Below, one piece after another: positions 17,136 to 25,123 of a DNA stretch of 64,000 bases. The notes below the pieces were generated by a model. That model saw nothing but the letters and a program-made list of their open reading frames with translations. It made no database searches and was not told the origin of the DNA. A program made the position numbers and the translations under genes. The stretch spans positions 248,001 to 312,000 of the forward strand of contig NZ_JABFDH010000003.1 of NCBI RefSeq assembly GCF_013403975.1, given 5' to 3'. The first letter of the stretch is position 1; each line of letters starts with the position of its first letter. The stretch is from Winogradskyella ursingii (lineage in GTDB: Bacteria > Bacteroidota > Bacteroidia > Flavobacteriales > Flavobacteriaceae).

Positions 17136-17831
17136 TTAGTTTAAAATCTTAAGGAGGTTGGTTTTATATAATTTACCAATTGGAATAACATGGTCTTGAA
17201 TGTGTATTTTGTTTCCCTCAATTCTTTTAATGTGTTTTAAAGCTACCGCAAATGATTTGTGTACTTGCACAAAATTGTCTGAAGGTAGTGACTCTAAGAC
17301 ATCAGATATTTTTTCTCTTATCGTAATGGATTCATTTTTAGACTCAATTTTAGTGTAATTTCCGGAAGCTTCAATAAATAAAATAGTGTCTACTTCTAAT
17401 TGTATGTACGATTTGTTCTGACGTAAAAATATGCGTTTTGTTGTGGTATCGATTTCTTGTGAGTTGGTGCTTATTGTATTGGTATTTAAGCCCATAACTT
17501 TATTTACGGCTTTTAAAAATCGTTCGAAACTAAACGGTTTTAATAAATAATCTACAACATTAAGCTCATAACTTTCTATTGCGAACTCAGAATATGCCGT
17601 AGTAACTATAACTTTTGGAGGTGCTGATAATGTTTTTAAAAACTCAAATCCTTTAAGCTTTGGCATATTTATATCTAAAAAGATTAAATCAACTTGATTC
17701 GTATTTAAATATTCCATAGCCTCCAAAGCGTTATAACAGTTTTTTTGCAATTTCATGTGTGATAACATTTCACAATATTCCATTATAATTTTGTGGGCCA
17801 TATGTTCGTCATCTATAATTAAATATTTCAT
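17136..17831 (-). CDS. LytTR response regulator (LytR/AlgR type)
   Basis: A receiver domain (1-120) has Asp52-53 in LIFLDINMPKLKG as phospho-acceptor region, KVIVTTAYSEFA and VVDYLLKPFSFERF. A LytTR DNA-binding domain follows (about 135-230: KRIFLRQNKSYIQLEVDTILFIEA, then SDNFVQVHKSFAVALKHIKRIEG). Its start codon shares one base with the kinase stop, so the two are translationally coupled. The nine-base direct repeats in the divergent region at 18714-18743 fit the LytTR binding consensus. The adjacent ABC/peptidase genes are therefore its likely target. Confidence 0.94.
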   Translation of the reverse strand: MKYLIIDDEHMAHKIIMEYCEMLSHMKLQKNCYNALEAMEYLNTNQVDLIFLDINMPKLKGFEFLKTLSAPPKVIVTTAYSEFAIESYELNVVDYLLKPFSFERFLKAVNKVMGLNTNTISTNSQEIDTTTKRIFLRQNKSYIQLEVDTILFIEASGNYTKIESKNESITIREKISDVLESLPSDNFVQVHKSFAVALKHIKRIEGNKIHIQDHVIPIGKLYKTNLLKILN

Positions 17832-18622
17832 TATTTTATATTTAAAGATAGTTTAGCTTTATACGTATTACTGTCTACACTAAAAGAAAGTCTATGCTTA
17901 TTTGGGTATACTAATTCTAACCTACGTTGTAAATTTTTTAAGCCAATACCTTCATTGTTAGGGTTTTGTTTTAATTCAAAATTATTTTCAATTTCAAAAT
18001 TTACATTATTATTATGTTGAATTAAGTTGATATGGATATAAGCGTCTTTTTCTAAATTTTCTAAGCCGTGCTTAAATGCATTCTCTACTAAAATAATAAA
18101 TAGCAAAGGCATGATTTTACTTTCAGGATTATTTATTTCTGAAGTAAATGTAATATCAGACTTTTTGTGATAACGCATTTCTTGAAGCTCAATATAGTTT
18201 TTTAAATAATCTATTTCTTGTTTGAGGGTTACCCAATCTTTGTTTCCTTCATAGATACTATATCGCATCATGTCAGACAATTTAAGTACCATTTCTCTTT
18301 CCTTGGAGTTTTTCTTCATTAATCCATACAGATTATTGAGTGTATTGAAGAAGAAATGCGGATTCACCTGACTTTTTAAGTGCATTAATTCTGTTTTTTC
18401 TTTCTCATTCTTTAAGCGAATAATTGATTTGATTTGTTTAAAAATCCAATACGCAATTGTAATAAATACAACTATAAAGTAAAGTGCAATAAACTCTGCA
18501 AAACCTTCTAATTTACCAAAAGTGTCATTAAATATTACAACCACTAAACCTAGTATTACAAGTGTAATTTTATAAAATCGGCTTATGACTTTCTTTTTAT
18601 TATCTGATATTTTCAACTTCAT
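17831..18622 (-). CDS. LytS-like membrane histidine kinase
   Basis: Two N-terminal membrane helices (about 13-33 and 42-62) anchor a kinase of the His_kinase/LytS (PF06580-like) class. The phosphorylation region is HLKSQVNPHFFFNTLNNLYGL and the ATP-binding part includes PLLFIILVENAFKHGLEN and NEGIGLKNLQRRLELVY. There is no periplasmic sensor domain of size, which suits sensing of the membrane or of a partner protein, for example the divergent ABC system. It overlaps the LytTR regulator by one base (TAATG). Confidence 0.92.
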   Translation of the reverse strand: MKLKISDNKKKVISRFYKITLVILGLVVVIFNDTFGKLEGFAEFIALYFIVVFITIAYWIFKQIKSIIRLKNEKEKTELMHLKSQVNPHFFFNTLNNLYGLMKKNSKEREMVLKLSDMMRYSIYEGNKDWVTLKQEIDYLKNYIELQEMRYHKKSDITFTSEINNPESKIMPLLFIILVENAFKHGLENLEKDAYIHINLIQHNNNVNFEIENNFELKQNPNNEGIGLKNLQRRLELVYPNKHRLSFSVDSNTYKAKLSLNIK

Positions 18623-18713
18623 ATATCAATATTAATTAAATAAAGGTCCTCTAACAAATTAGTTGATGCACAATGGATACAAAGGGTTGAATGCTCATTT
18701 AACAGTGACAAAT

Positions 18714-18743
18714 AACGTTTGTACCTACCAAAATTGTGTTTGT
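18714..18743. promoter_or_regulatory. Candidate LytTR binding site (two 9-bp direct repeats, 12-bp spacer)
   Basis: AACGTTTGT at 18714-18722 matches the LytTR repeat pattern [TA][AC][CA]GTTN[AG][TG] at all nine positions. TGTGTTTGT at 18735-18743 matches seven of nine. They are separated by 12 bases, the spacing known for LytTR dimers. The site lies between the LytS/LytR pair and the ABC ATPase gene. An overlapping dyad, AATTGTG with CACAATT, adds symmetry in the same place. Confidence 0.6.
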
Positions 18744-18796
18744 CACACTTTACAACGAGTGTGTCACAATTACTTTTTAAAGGCTAAAAAGGAACA

Positions 18797-18804
18797 TATG
18801 TTTG
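18797..18804 (+). promoter_or_regulatory. -7 promoter element for the ABC ATPase gene
   Basis: TATGTTTG fits the Bacteroidota -7 consensus TAnnTTTG, 27 bases before the ATG at 18831. No TTG is found at the -33 distance, as might be expected for an activator-dependent promoter. Confidence 0.45.
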
Positions 18805-18830
18805 TTTTAATCAATCAAAAAACGGACAAT

Positions 18831-19718
18831 ATGGAACTCATTATTAATAATTTATCTAAAACGTATTCAAATGGTGTAAAAGCACTTCAGAATATTTCCT
18901 TAGAAATCCCTACAGGCATGTTTGGTCTATTAGGACCAAATGGCGCAGGAAAATCTACTTTAATGAGAACCATCGCCACGTTGCAAGAAGCAGATCAAGG
19001 CTCAATAAAATTTGGAGCCATTGATGTTCTAAAACAAAAAAATGAGCTAAGACAAGTTTTAGGATACTTACCACAACAATTTGGTTTGTATCCTAAAATA
19101 TCTGCTGAAGCATTACTTAATCATTTTGCGGTTTTAAAAGGCATTTCTAACAGAGGTGAACGTAAAAATTTAGTAAATGCCCTTTTACATAAAACTAATT
19201 TATACGACGTTAGAAAACAAAACCTCAAGGGATATTCTGGAGGCATGAAACAACGTTTTGGTATTGCACAAGCCTTATTGAATAATCCTAAATTACTTAT
19301 CGTAGACGAACCTACAGCAGGATTGGATCCTTTAGAACGCAACCGATTTTACAATGTGTTGAGTGAACTAGGAGAGCATACAGTAGTTATATTATCTACA
19401 CATATAGTGGATGATGTTAAAGAACTCTGTACAAATATGGCGATTATTAATCAAGGACAAGTTTGTTTACAAGGGAAACCTCTGCAAATACTAGAGACTC
19501 TAAAAGGGAGAGTTTATAAGAAAACAATCGAAAAAACGGAATTAAACAATTACAAGGAAAATTATCAGGTAATTAGTGAAAAGCTATTTCTAGGAAAACC
19601 AACCATTCATATTTTAAGTGATAAGAATCCTGGAGATGGTTTTGCTCTTATTGATGCAGAACTAGAGGATGTGTATTTCTCTGAGATATTCAATAATTCA
19701 AATCTTAAATCTAACTAA
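18831..19718 (+). CDS. ABC transporter ATP-binding protein
   Basis: A 295-aa nucleotide-binding subunit with Walker A GPNGAGKST, Q-loop region LGYLPQQFGLYP, signature YSGGMKQRFGIAQALL, Walker B LLIVDEPTAGLDP and the His switch ILSTHIVDDV. The open frame extends to 18663, but those extra residues are not ABC-like and contain the regulator site, so the ATG at 18831 (MELIINNLSKTY) is chosen. It belongs to the CcmA/gliding-type exporter class. The permease gene starts two bases after its stop, so the two are one transporter. Confidence 0.95.
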   Translation: MELIINNLSKTYSNGVKALQNISLEIPTGMFGLLGPNGAGKSTLMRTIATLQEADQGSIKFGAIDVLKQKNELRQVLGYLPQQFGLYPKISAEALLNHFAVLKGISNRGERKNLVNALLHKTNLYDVRKQNLKGYSGGMKQRFGIAQALLNNPKLLIVDEPTAGLDPLERNRFYNVLSELGEHTVVILSTHIVDDVKELCTNMAIINQGQVCLQGKPLQILETLKGRVYKKTIEKTELNNYKENYQVISEKLFLGKPTIHILSDKNPGDGFALIDAELEDVYFSEIFNNSNLKSN

Positions 19719-19720
19719 TT

Positions 19721-22700
19721 ATGTGGTACAATATTTTTAAGTTCGAGTTACAATATCGTATTAAACGACCAGACACTTATGTGTTCTTCCTGTTTTTATT
19801 TCTGTTTTCTACTGTTGGTGTAGACTTTATTTTTCAGGGTGCAGAAATGGGACTTATGAAAAAGAACTCTCCATTAGTCATTGCTAAAACGATGGGAGCT
19901 ATTACGGGCATTTTCATGATTTTAGCGTCAATGATTATGGGCGTTTCTGTATTAAGAGATTTTGAATACAATATAGAATCCTTGATGTTTTCTACGCCAA
20001 TCCATAAAAAAGATTATTTGTTAGGTAGATTCTTAGGATCTTTTTCAGTGTTGTTTTTTGCCTTTACAGGTATTTTATTCGGTATGATGCTGGGAGAATT
20101 TATGCCATGGCATAACCCAGATGATCTATTGACCTTTAATGCATTTGTTTATATTAAAACGTTTTTAATGGTAAGCTTACCAACCCTTTTTTTTGGCGCA
20201 GCTCTGTTTTTTGTCACTGGTGCTTTAAGTAGAAATTTAGTGGTTGTTTATACTCAAGGAATAATTTTATTTGTGGTTTTCATGCTAACCAAGGCCATTA
20301 CTAATGATTATTGGCAAGCTATTCTAGATCCATTTTCGTTAACCACAACAACCTTAGCTACAACATCTTGGTCTGCTTTAGAAAAGAGTACTCAAAGTGT
20401 TCCTTTCTTAGGTGTATTGATGTATAATAAGCTGTTCTGGTTTTCTCTCGGAATTGTAGCTCTAATCTATGGCTATAAAAAATTCAATTTTAATGTGGTT
20501 AAAGAAAAGAAAACCAAAAGAGAGCAAACTCAAAAGTTAGGAGCCAAAAGAACCATAGAAGCAAACAATGTTACAGTTCCTTCAGCTATAAAAGAATATG
20601 GTTTATTATCTCAATGGAACCAGTTAAAACAGTTTTCCTGGTTTTATTTTATAAGTGTGTGCAAACAAGCATCCTTTTGGGGCATCGTTATTTGTGGGAT
20701 GATCATCATTCTTATAAATTCCGTAAATCTCGGTACTGTATATGGCGTTAATAGTTATCCTGCAACGTATTTTATTGTAGAAGAGCTTAAAGAAACATCC
20801 ATATATTTCTTTATTATTCTTTTAGTGTTTTATTCGGGAGAATTGGTTTGGAAGGAAAGAAGTGCTAAGCTAGATTTAATTTATGACGCTACGCCCACAT
20901 CAAGCTTTATAAAACTGCTCGGCAAGTATAATGGCTTAAACTTAGTGTATGTGGTTTTAATGCTTGCCTTAATAATTTCAGGCGTTATATTTCAAACCAT
21001 AAGTGGATATTATAAGTACGAATTTCAAGTCTATTTTTATGGCTTCTTTCTAGAAATTTTACCGTTTTTAGCATTGTATACCTGTATTGCATTTTTTATT
21101 CAATCGATTGTTAACCATAAGTTTGTTGGTATTATGTTGGTCATCGTATTTTTTATGGCCAATACGGCTCTAGGGTTATTTGGGTATGATCACGATTTAT
21201 ACTTTTTTGGAGGTAGCGCTTTAGGAACCTACTCAGATATGAATGGCTATGGTCATTTTTTAAAACCTTATCTATTGATTAAATCATATTGGTTTCTATT
21301 CGGAATTCTATTGCTTATAATTGGATCTTTGGTACACGTTAGAGGTACAGAAACCAACTTAATAAAACGTATTAAAGCGAGCAAATACAAAATAAGCAAA
21401 CCACTTTTAAAATTTGCGAGTATCGTTTTGTTAGCATTTATGCTTAGTGGAAGTTTTATCTTTTACAATACCAATATTTTAAACACATACTGGACAGATT
21501 CTGAAGCTACTGCATTTAGAGTCTCCTATGAGAAAGAACTCAAACAATTTGAATATATTCCACAACCAAAATTAGTAGATGTTAATTTACATTTAGAACT
21601 CTATCCTGCAAAACGAGATTACACCGTAGAAGGTTACTATATGTTGAAAAACCCAACTAATGAAAGTATTAGGTCAATTCATATTCAAAAGCTGCTTGAA
21701 GATAATGTCATCTTAGATAGTATTTTTTTTGAAGGCGGATTTACAGTTAATCAACATTATAAAAAATTTGATTATTCAATTTTCAATCTTAAAACAGCTT
21801 TAAAACCTGGTGATTCTGTAAAAATGTATTTTAAGCAACGTTTTATTACAAAAGGGTTTGAATCTGGAAACTCTAATGTGAATATAAACAACAACGGAAC
21901 CTTCTTTAATAATTCAGATTTACCAACCATTGGGTATAACAAAAAATATGAACTCAAAGATACAGAAGAACGTAAAGCGTATAATTTACCTGTTCGCTTT
22001 AATAGAGCGGATAGACAGAATGCTAACGAACTCAAAAATGCAAGATCAGGTAGTGATTCTGATGGTATTAATTTTGAAATGACTATTGGTACTTCTAAAG
22101 ACCAAACAGCCTTAGTTCCCGGAAATTTATTGAAACAATGGACAGAGAATAATCGTAATTATTTTCAATACAAAATGGATATTTCAATGATTAATTTTTA
22201 CGCTATCGTTTCGGGAGTTTATAATATAAAAAGAGATACCTGGATTCCAAATCAAGATTCCATTTCAAAACCTGTTGATCTAGAAATTTACTATCATAAA
22301 GACCATAGTTATAACATTGATAGAATGATGGCTTCTATGAAAGCGTCGTTGAACTATTACAACAAAAATTTTAGCCCTTATCAATATAATCAATTGCGTA
22401 TTATGGAATTTCCGCGTTATGCACAATTTGCGCAATCGTTTCCTGGAGCCATTCCATTTTCAGAGTCCATAGGCTTTGTGTTGGATATCGATGACGAAAA
22501 AGATGTAGATATGGCATTTTATGTAACCGCTCATGAAATTGCCCATCAATGGTTTGGTATGCAGGTAGAAGCAGCCAATGTAAGAGGACAATACTTTATT
22601 CTAGAAACCTTGTCACAATATGCGGCAATGATGGTTTTAAGAGAAACATATTCTGAAGAGAAGTTACTGCAATTCTTAGAAATTCAAAAAGAAGATTATA

Positions 22701-23017
22701 AAGAAGGTAAGGACCGAGAATCAGCAACTGAGCCGTCACTTGCTTTAGTAGAAAACCAAGATTATGTCTATTATGCAAAAGGCGCTATCAACATGTATAA
22801 ATTTCAAAAAGCAGTGGGAGAGGAGCAAGTAAATAAAGCATTGAGACGTTTTCTTGAAGATTGGAATACAACAAATGGCAAACTGAAAATAACTTCAAAT
22901 AGATATGCAACATCAAAAGATTTATTAGGCTATTTTAAAGAGGTTACACCAGATTCGCTTCAGTATTTAGTAGTGGACCTGTTTGAAAAAGCAAAGCCTG
23001 TAGAATTGAAATTTTAA
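19721..23017 (+). CDS. ABC-2 permease fused to an M1-family aminopeptidase-like domain
   Basis: The first 580 residues or so hold about twelve membrane helices in two ABC-2-like halves. The rest (about 610-1098) is an M1 metallopeptidase-like domain facing the periplasm. The zinc site is present: His938, Glu939 and His942 in TAHEIAHQW, with Glu962 in ILETLSQY. That leaves 19 residues between the second His and the Glu, against 18 in classical M1 enzymes, a spacing shared by relatives of this fusion family. The exopeptidase GAMEN motif is replaced around PGAIPFSESIGF, so classical aminopeptidase activity is doubtful. Substrate is unknown; peptide export with processing is a reasonable guess. 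Confidence 0.93.
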   Translation: MWYNIFKFELQYRIKRPDTYVFFLFLFLFSTVGVDFIFQGAEMGLMKKNSPLVIAKTMGAITGIFMILASMIMGVSVLRDFEYNIESLMFSTPIHKKDYLLGRFLGSFSVLFFAFTGILFGMMLGEFMPWHNPDDLLTFNAFVYIKTFLMVSLPTLFFGAALFFVTGALSRNLVVVYTQGIILFVVFMLTKAITNDYWQAILDPFSLTTTTLATTSWSALEKSTQSVPFLGVLMYNKLFWFSLGIVALIYGYKKFNFNVVKEKKTKREQTQKLGAKRTIEANNVTVPSAIKEYGLLSQWNQLKQFSWFYFISVCKQASFWGIVICGMIIILINSVNLGTVYGVNSYPATYFIVEELKETSIYFFIILLVFYSGELVWKERSAKLDLIYDATPTSSFIKLLGKYNGLNLVYVVLMLALIISGVIFQTISGYYKYEFQVYFYGFFLEILPFLALYTCIAFFIQSIVNHKFVGIMLVIVFFMANTALGLFGYDHDLYFFGGSALGTYSDMNGYGHFLKPYLLIKSYWFLFGILLLIIGSLVHVRGTETNLIKRIKASKYKISKPLLKFASIVLLAFMLSGSFIFYNTNILNTYWTDSEATAFRVSYEKELKQFEYIPQPKLVDVNLHLELYPAKRDYTVEGYYMLKNPTNESIRSIHIQKLLEDNVILDSIFFEGGFTVNQHYKKFDYSIFNLKTALKPGDSVKMYFKQRFITKGFESGNSNVNINNNGTFFNNSDLPTIGYNKKYELKDTEERKAYNLPVRFNRADRQNANELKNARSGSDSDGINFEMTIGTSKDQTALVPGNLLKQWTENNRNYFQYKMDISMINFYAIVSGVYNIKRDTWIPNQDSISKPVDLEIYYHKDHSYNIDRMMASMKASLNYYNKNFSPYQYNQLRIMEFPRYAQFAQSFPGAIPFSESIGFVLDIDDEKDVDMAFYVTAHEIAHQWFGMQVEAANVRGQYFILETLSQYAAMMVLRETYSEEKLLQFLEIQKEDYKEGKDRESATEPSLALVENQDYVYYAKGAINMYKFQKAVGEEQVNKALRRFLEDWNTTNGKLKITSNRYATSKDLLGYFKEVTPDSLQYLVVDLFEKAKPVELKF

Positions 23018-23050
23018 ATAGTATGTGGAATATAATAGTATGTGGAATAT
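23017..23050. repeat. 17-bp perfect tandem duplication at the end of the peptidase gene
   Basis: AATAGTATGTGGAATAT occurs twice head to tail, the first copy starting on the last base of the stop codon. It marks the left border of the gene-free spacer and is probably a recent duplication. Confidence 0.85.
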
Positions 23051-23056
23051 TACCCA

Positions 23057-23114
23057 AAAGCGCTATTACGGTAATTGTTGTGAAATGTTCTAGAATGTTC
23101 TCTGTTATGTAACT
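23057..23114. repeat. Half copy of the fold-back element (right half only)
   Basis: The bases from AAGCGCTATTACG through GTTATGTAA match the right half of the element at 23661-23790 (its 23732-23788 part), with a handful of mismatches. The left arm is not present, as would be left after a recombination or insertion event inside such an element. Confidence 0.7.
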
Positions 23115-23248
23115 TAAGTATTTGTAAAAAGCGAATGGTACTTCTACAGATTCTTATAAAAATTTATTCTCAATAGATTCTTCTGCAATGTTAATGAAAT
23201 CGAAATTTGAGATTAGGTTGAGCGGAGCGAGACCAATTAGCTCAAAAA

Positions 23249-23640
23249 AGTTTCCTAAAATGTAGCGTAACGAGCCGTAATTGTTTCCAAAATTATATAC
23301 TATTTTAAAGAATTGATTGAATATCAATTTTTAAAATACCTACTTGAATTTTTGTTTTTGTAATAGTATATAATGTCTACCAGACATCTTATATTATTAG
23401 TATTTTAAGACAAAAGAAATTGAAACTTAAAAAAAGAGTGTTTGGAATTCTAAATATAACAAGTGCATAGAATTTTGGTTTTACTCACGTATTTAATTAT
23501 TTACAAAAACTTCAAATGAGTTCGTGAATCTCGTAAAAACTCGATTTCTCAAAATTTATGCTCTTGTGGAAGTCCATGAGAATCGTCTAAACTTTTTTAT
23601 CATGTACATTTTGTCGTTTACGCGATTTTTAAATAGTAAT
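23249..23640 (+). repeat. Long imperfect direct repeat, left copy
   Basis: Three blocks align with the right copy at 28981-29231. They are 23249-23298, 23406-23478 and 23549-23640; the last is 92 bases long with only a few differences and ends in TTTAAATAGTAAT in both. This copy carries two extra inserts (about 23300-23342 and 23479-23548). Two stem-loops are kept in both copies: AATTCTA with TAGAATT, and TCTTGTGG with CCAYGAGA, where the changed base keeps a G-T pair. There is no conserved reading frame, so this is a structured non-coding repeat. Confidence 0.85.
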
Positions 23641-23660
23641 GTTCCAAACCCACAATTAGC

Positions 23661-23790
23661 TTGTACATAATCTTTGACGTTATATAACAGCAATGCTGTC
23701 ATAGAACTGAGATTATGTCAAATATCGCTAAAAAGCGCTATTACGCTAATTGTTGTAAAGTGTCCTATAATGTACTTGCGTTATGTACAA
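23661..23790. repeat. Fold-back element, full copy
   Basis: Terminal arms TTGTACATAA and TTATGTACAA are perfect inverted repeats bounding 130 bases. The inside has AGCGCT and the TGTCCTATAATGTA segment shared with the elements at 23057-23114 and 29457-29550. It resembles integron attC sites in being a long imperfect palindrome between accessory genes, but the GTTRRRY core is not matched. Confidence 0.65.
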
Positions 23791-24022
23791 CATGGGCTTT
23801 GGTTAAAAGCGCATGTTAGTAATCTTATTCTAGGAAAATTTAATCTATAAGCTTCTTTACTCAGTTAATGGAACACTCTTTTTCTGAAAGGGCAGAGGAG
23901 TGGTGGAAAATGTGTGTGGAATGGTTTTGAAATATTTTTACTATATTTACTTAATCACTTTGTTATCAGTGAAAAATCCCACCCTTATTTTATATTAATA
24001 GCGATTCTTGGAATTCTAAAAG

Positions 24023-24038
24023 TACCCATTAATGGGTA
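24023..24038. promoter_or_regulatory. 16-bp perfect palindrome, candidate operator
   Basis: TACCCATTAATGGGTA is perfectly self-complementary and lies 48 bases upstream of the lipoprotein start. It has the form of a dimeric repressor site. No regulator gene is found next to it. Confidence 0.45.
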
Positions 24039-24086
24039 TGCTTTGGTATTTCCTTATAAATTATATTAATCTAAAATTATTAAATT

Positions 24087-24998
24087 ATGAAACAACAAAT
24101 CGTAATTACCTTGACTTTATTTCTTCTTATTAGTTGTAAAAGTTTGCCATCTTTACCTCAAACCCTAGGGGAAGCCAATTCAGCTTACACCTATATTCCA
24201 ATAGATCCACTTCCAGTATTTGAAGAGCCCGGTCGAAGTTGTAAGGAAGTGGAGAATGAATTAGCTTTTAAAGATCTACTTGAATCACTTCCTGATCAGG
24301 CAGTTAGATTGGCAATTGCGCAATTAAATGGAAGTGCATCCGGTTCTTTTGGTCCAGCTTCGATAGGATATGAAAACAATTCATATCAAGTTGTACTTGA
24401 TTATATAAGTGTTGATGCTACACAACTACCAGTATACCTTAAGCGAGTTGTATTGAGTGGTCCAAGAGCCGGCGAAAGAGTTCCGTTATATGATGAGCTT
24501 CCAAATACGCCAACAAGATATGTAGTTAAGGGAGCACCTCGTATCAATCCTTATGCCTCCTCAGATACTGAGTATATAAGAAACGAAAATGATGGAGAAC
24601 TAGTTGTATTTCCCGTTTATATCGGTGTTGGTTTAAGATTAACCGCAACTGTCGATGTCATTGAAGGTAATGTAAATTTATCAAGTTTAGCTTCAATAGC
24701 TGCAGAAGCACAGGCAGAAAAACTTACGGGATCATTAACCGTACAAACTTTAGGTATCACTGGAAATAATGTATCTACCTCGCTACCACTACCAAGTGAG
24801 ATTAATCAATCTACTGTACAAAACGCTATTTTATCACTCGGATCTATAAAAGCTGTTTTATATGATGAAGAAAACACTAAAATTACTCCGCGTGTAGTAG
24901 GTATTTACAATCCTGTAGGTGGCGGACAAGAAGTTGTAAATGGAATAATATCAGTTTTAGCAGAAAATCCTATTGTTTGGTACAGACCATGCAAATAA
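24087..24998 (+). CDS. Unknown lipoprotein of the accessory island
   Basis: The signal is short and ends in the lipobox LLISC (Cys17), so the product is a periplasm-facing or surface lipoprotein of 303 aa. After a proline-rich stretch the rest is beta-rich with few charged clusters, and it ends in a Cys two residues from the C-terminus (YRPCK). A second Cys (SCKEVENE) might pair with it. No family is recognised. It lies between the left repeats and the methyltransferase, 125 bases upstream on the same strand. It may belong to the island's function or simply be another cargo gene. Confidence 0.75.
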   Translation: MKQQIVITLTLFLLISCKSLPSLPQTLGEANSAYTYIPIDPLPVFEEPGRSCKEVENELAFKDLLESLPDQAVRLAIAQLNGSASGSFGPASIGYENNSYQVVLDYISVDATQLPVYLKRVVLSGPRAGERVPLYDELPNTPTRYVVKGAPRINPYASSDTEYIRNENDGELVVFPVYIGVGLRLTATVDVIEGNVNLSSLASIAAEAQAEKLTGSLTVQTLGITGNNVSTSLPLPSEINQSTVQNAILSLGSIKAVLYDEENTKITPRVVGIYNPVGGGQEVVNGIISVLAENPIVWYRPCK

Positions 24999-25071
24999 GT
25001 TAATTCTAAATATATCATTAAAAATCAAAATATTAGTTTAAACAACTGAATACCAGTGTTTTGATAAATAA

Positions 25072-25101
25072 TTGTTTATAGATGTTTTTATTATATATTT
25101 G
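25072..25101 (+). promoter_or_regulatory. Promoter of the methyltransferase/ATPase operon
   Basis: TTG at 25072-25074, 19 bases, then TATATTTG at 25094-25101 fits the Bacteroidota -33/-7 promoter (TTG, about 19, TAnnTTTG). The ATG follows 22 bases later. Confidence 0.6.
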
Positions 25102-25123
25102 ATTAACTAACTAATTAATTTAA

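Larger units (their letters stand above)
23018..24086. other. Left gene-free spacer of the accessory island
   Basis: More than 1 kb without a plausible gene. It contains, in order, a half fold-back element (23057-23114), a long degraded repeat shared with the right spacer (23249-23640), a full fold-back element (23661-23790) and a 16-base palindrome (24023-24038). I see no remnant of a transposase or integrase in any frame. Confidence 0.7.

Noticed and set aside
23018..24086. Search for transposase, integrase or toxin-antitoxin remnants in the left spacer
   Set aside because: No frame shows any such family; only repeats and palindromes are supported.
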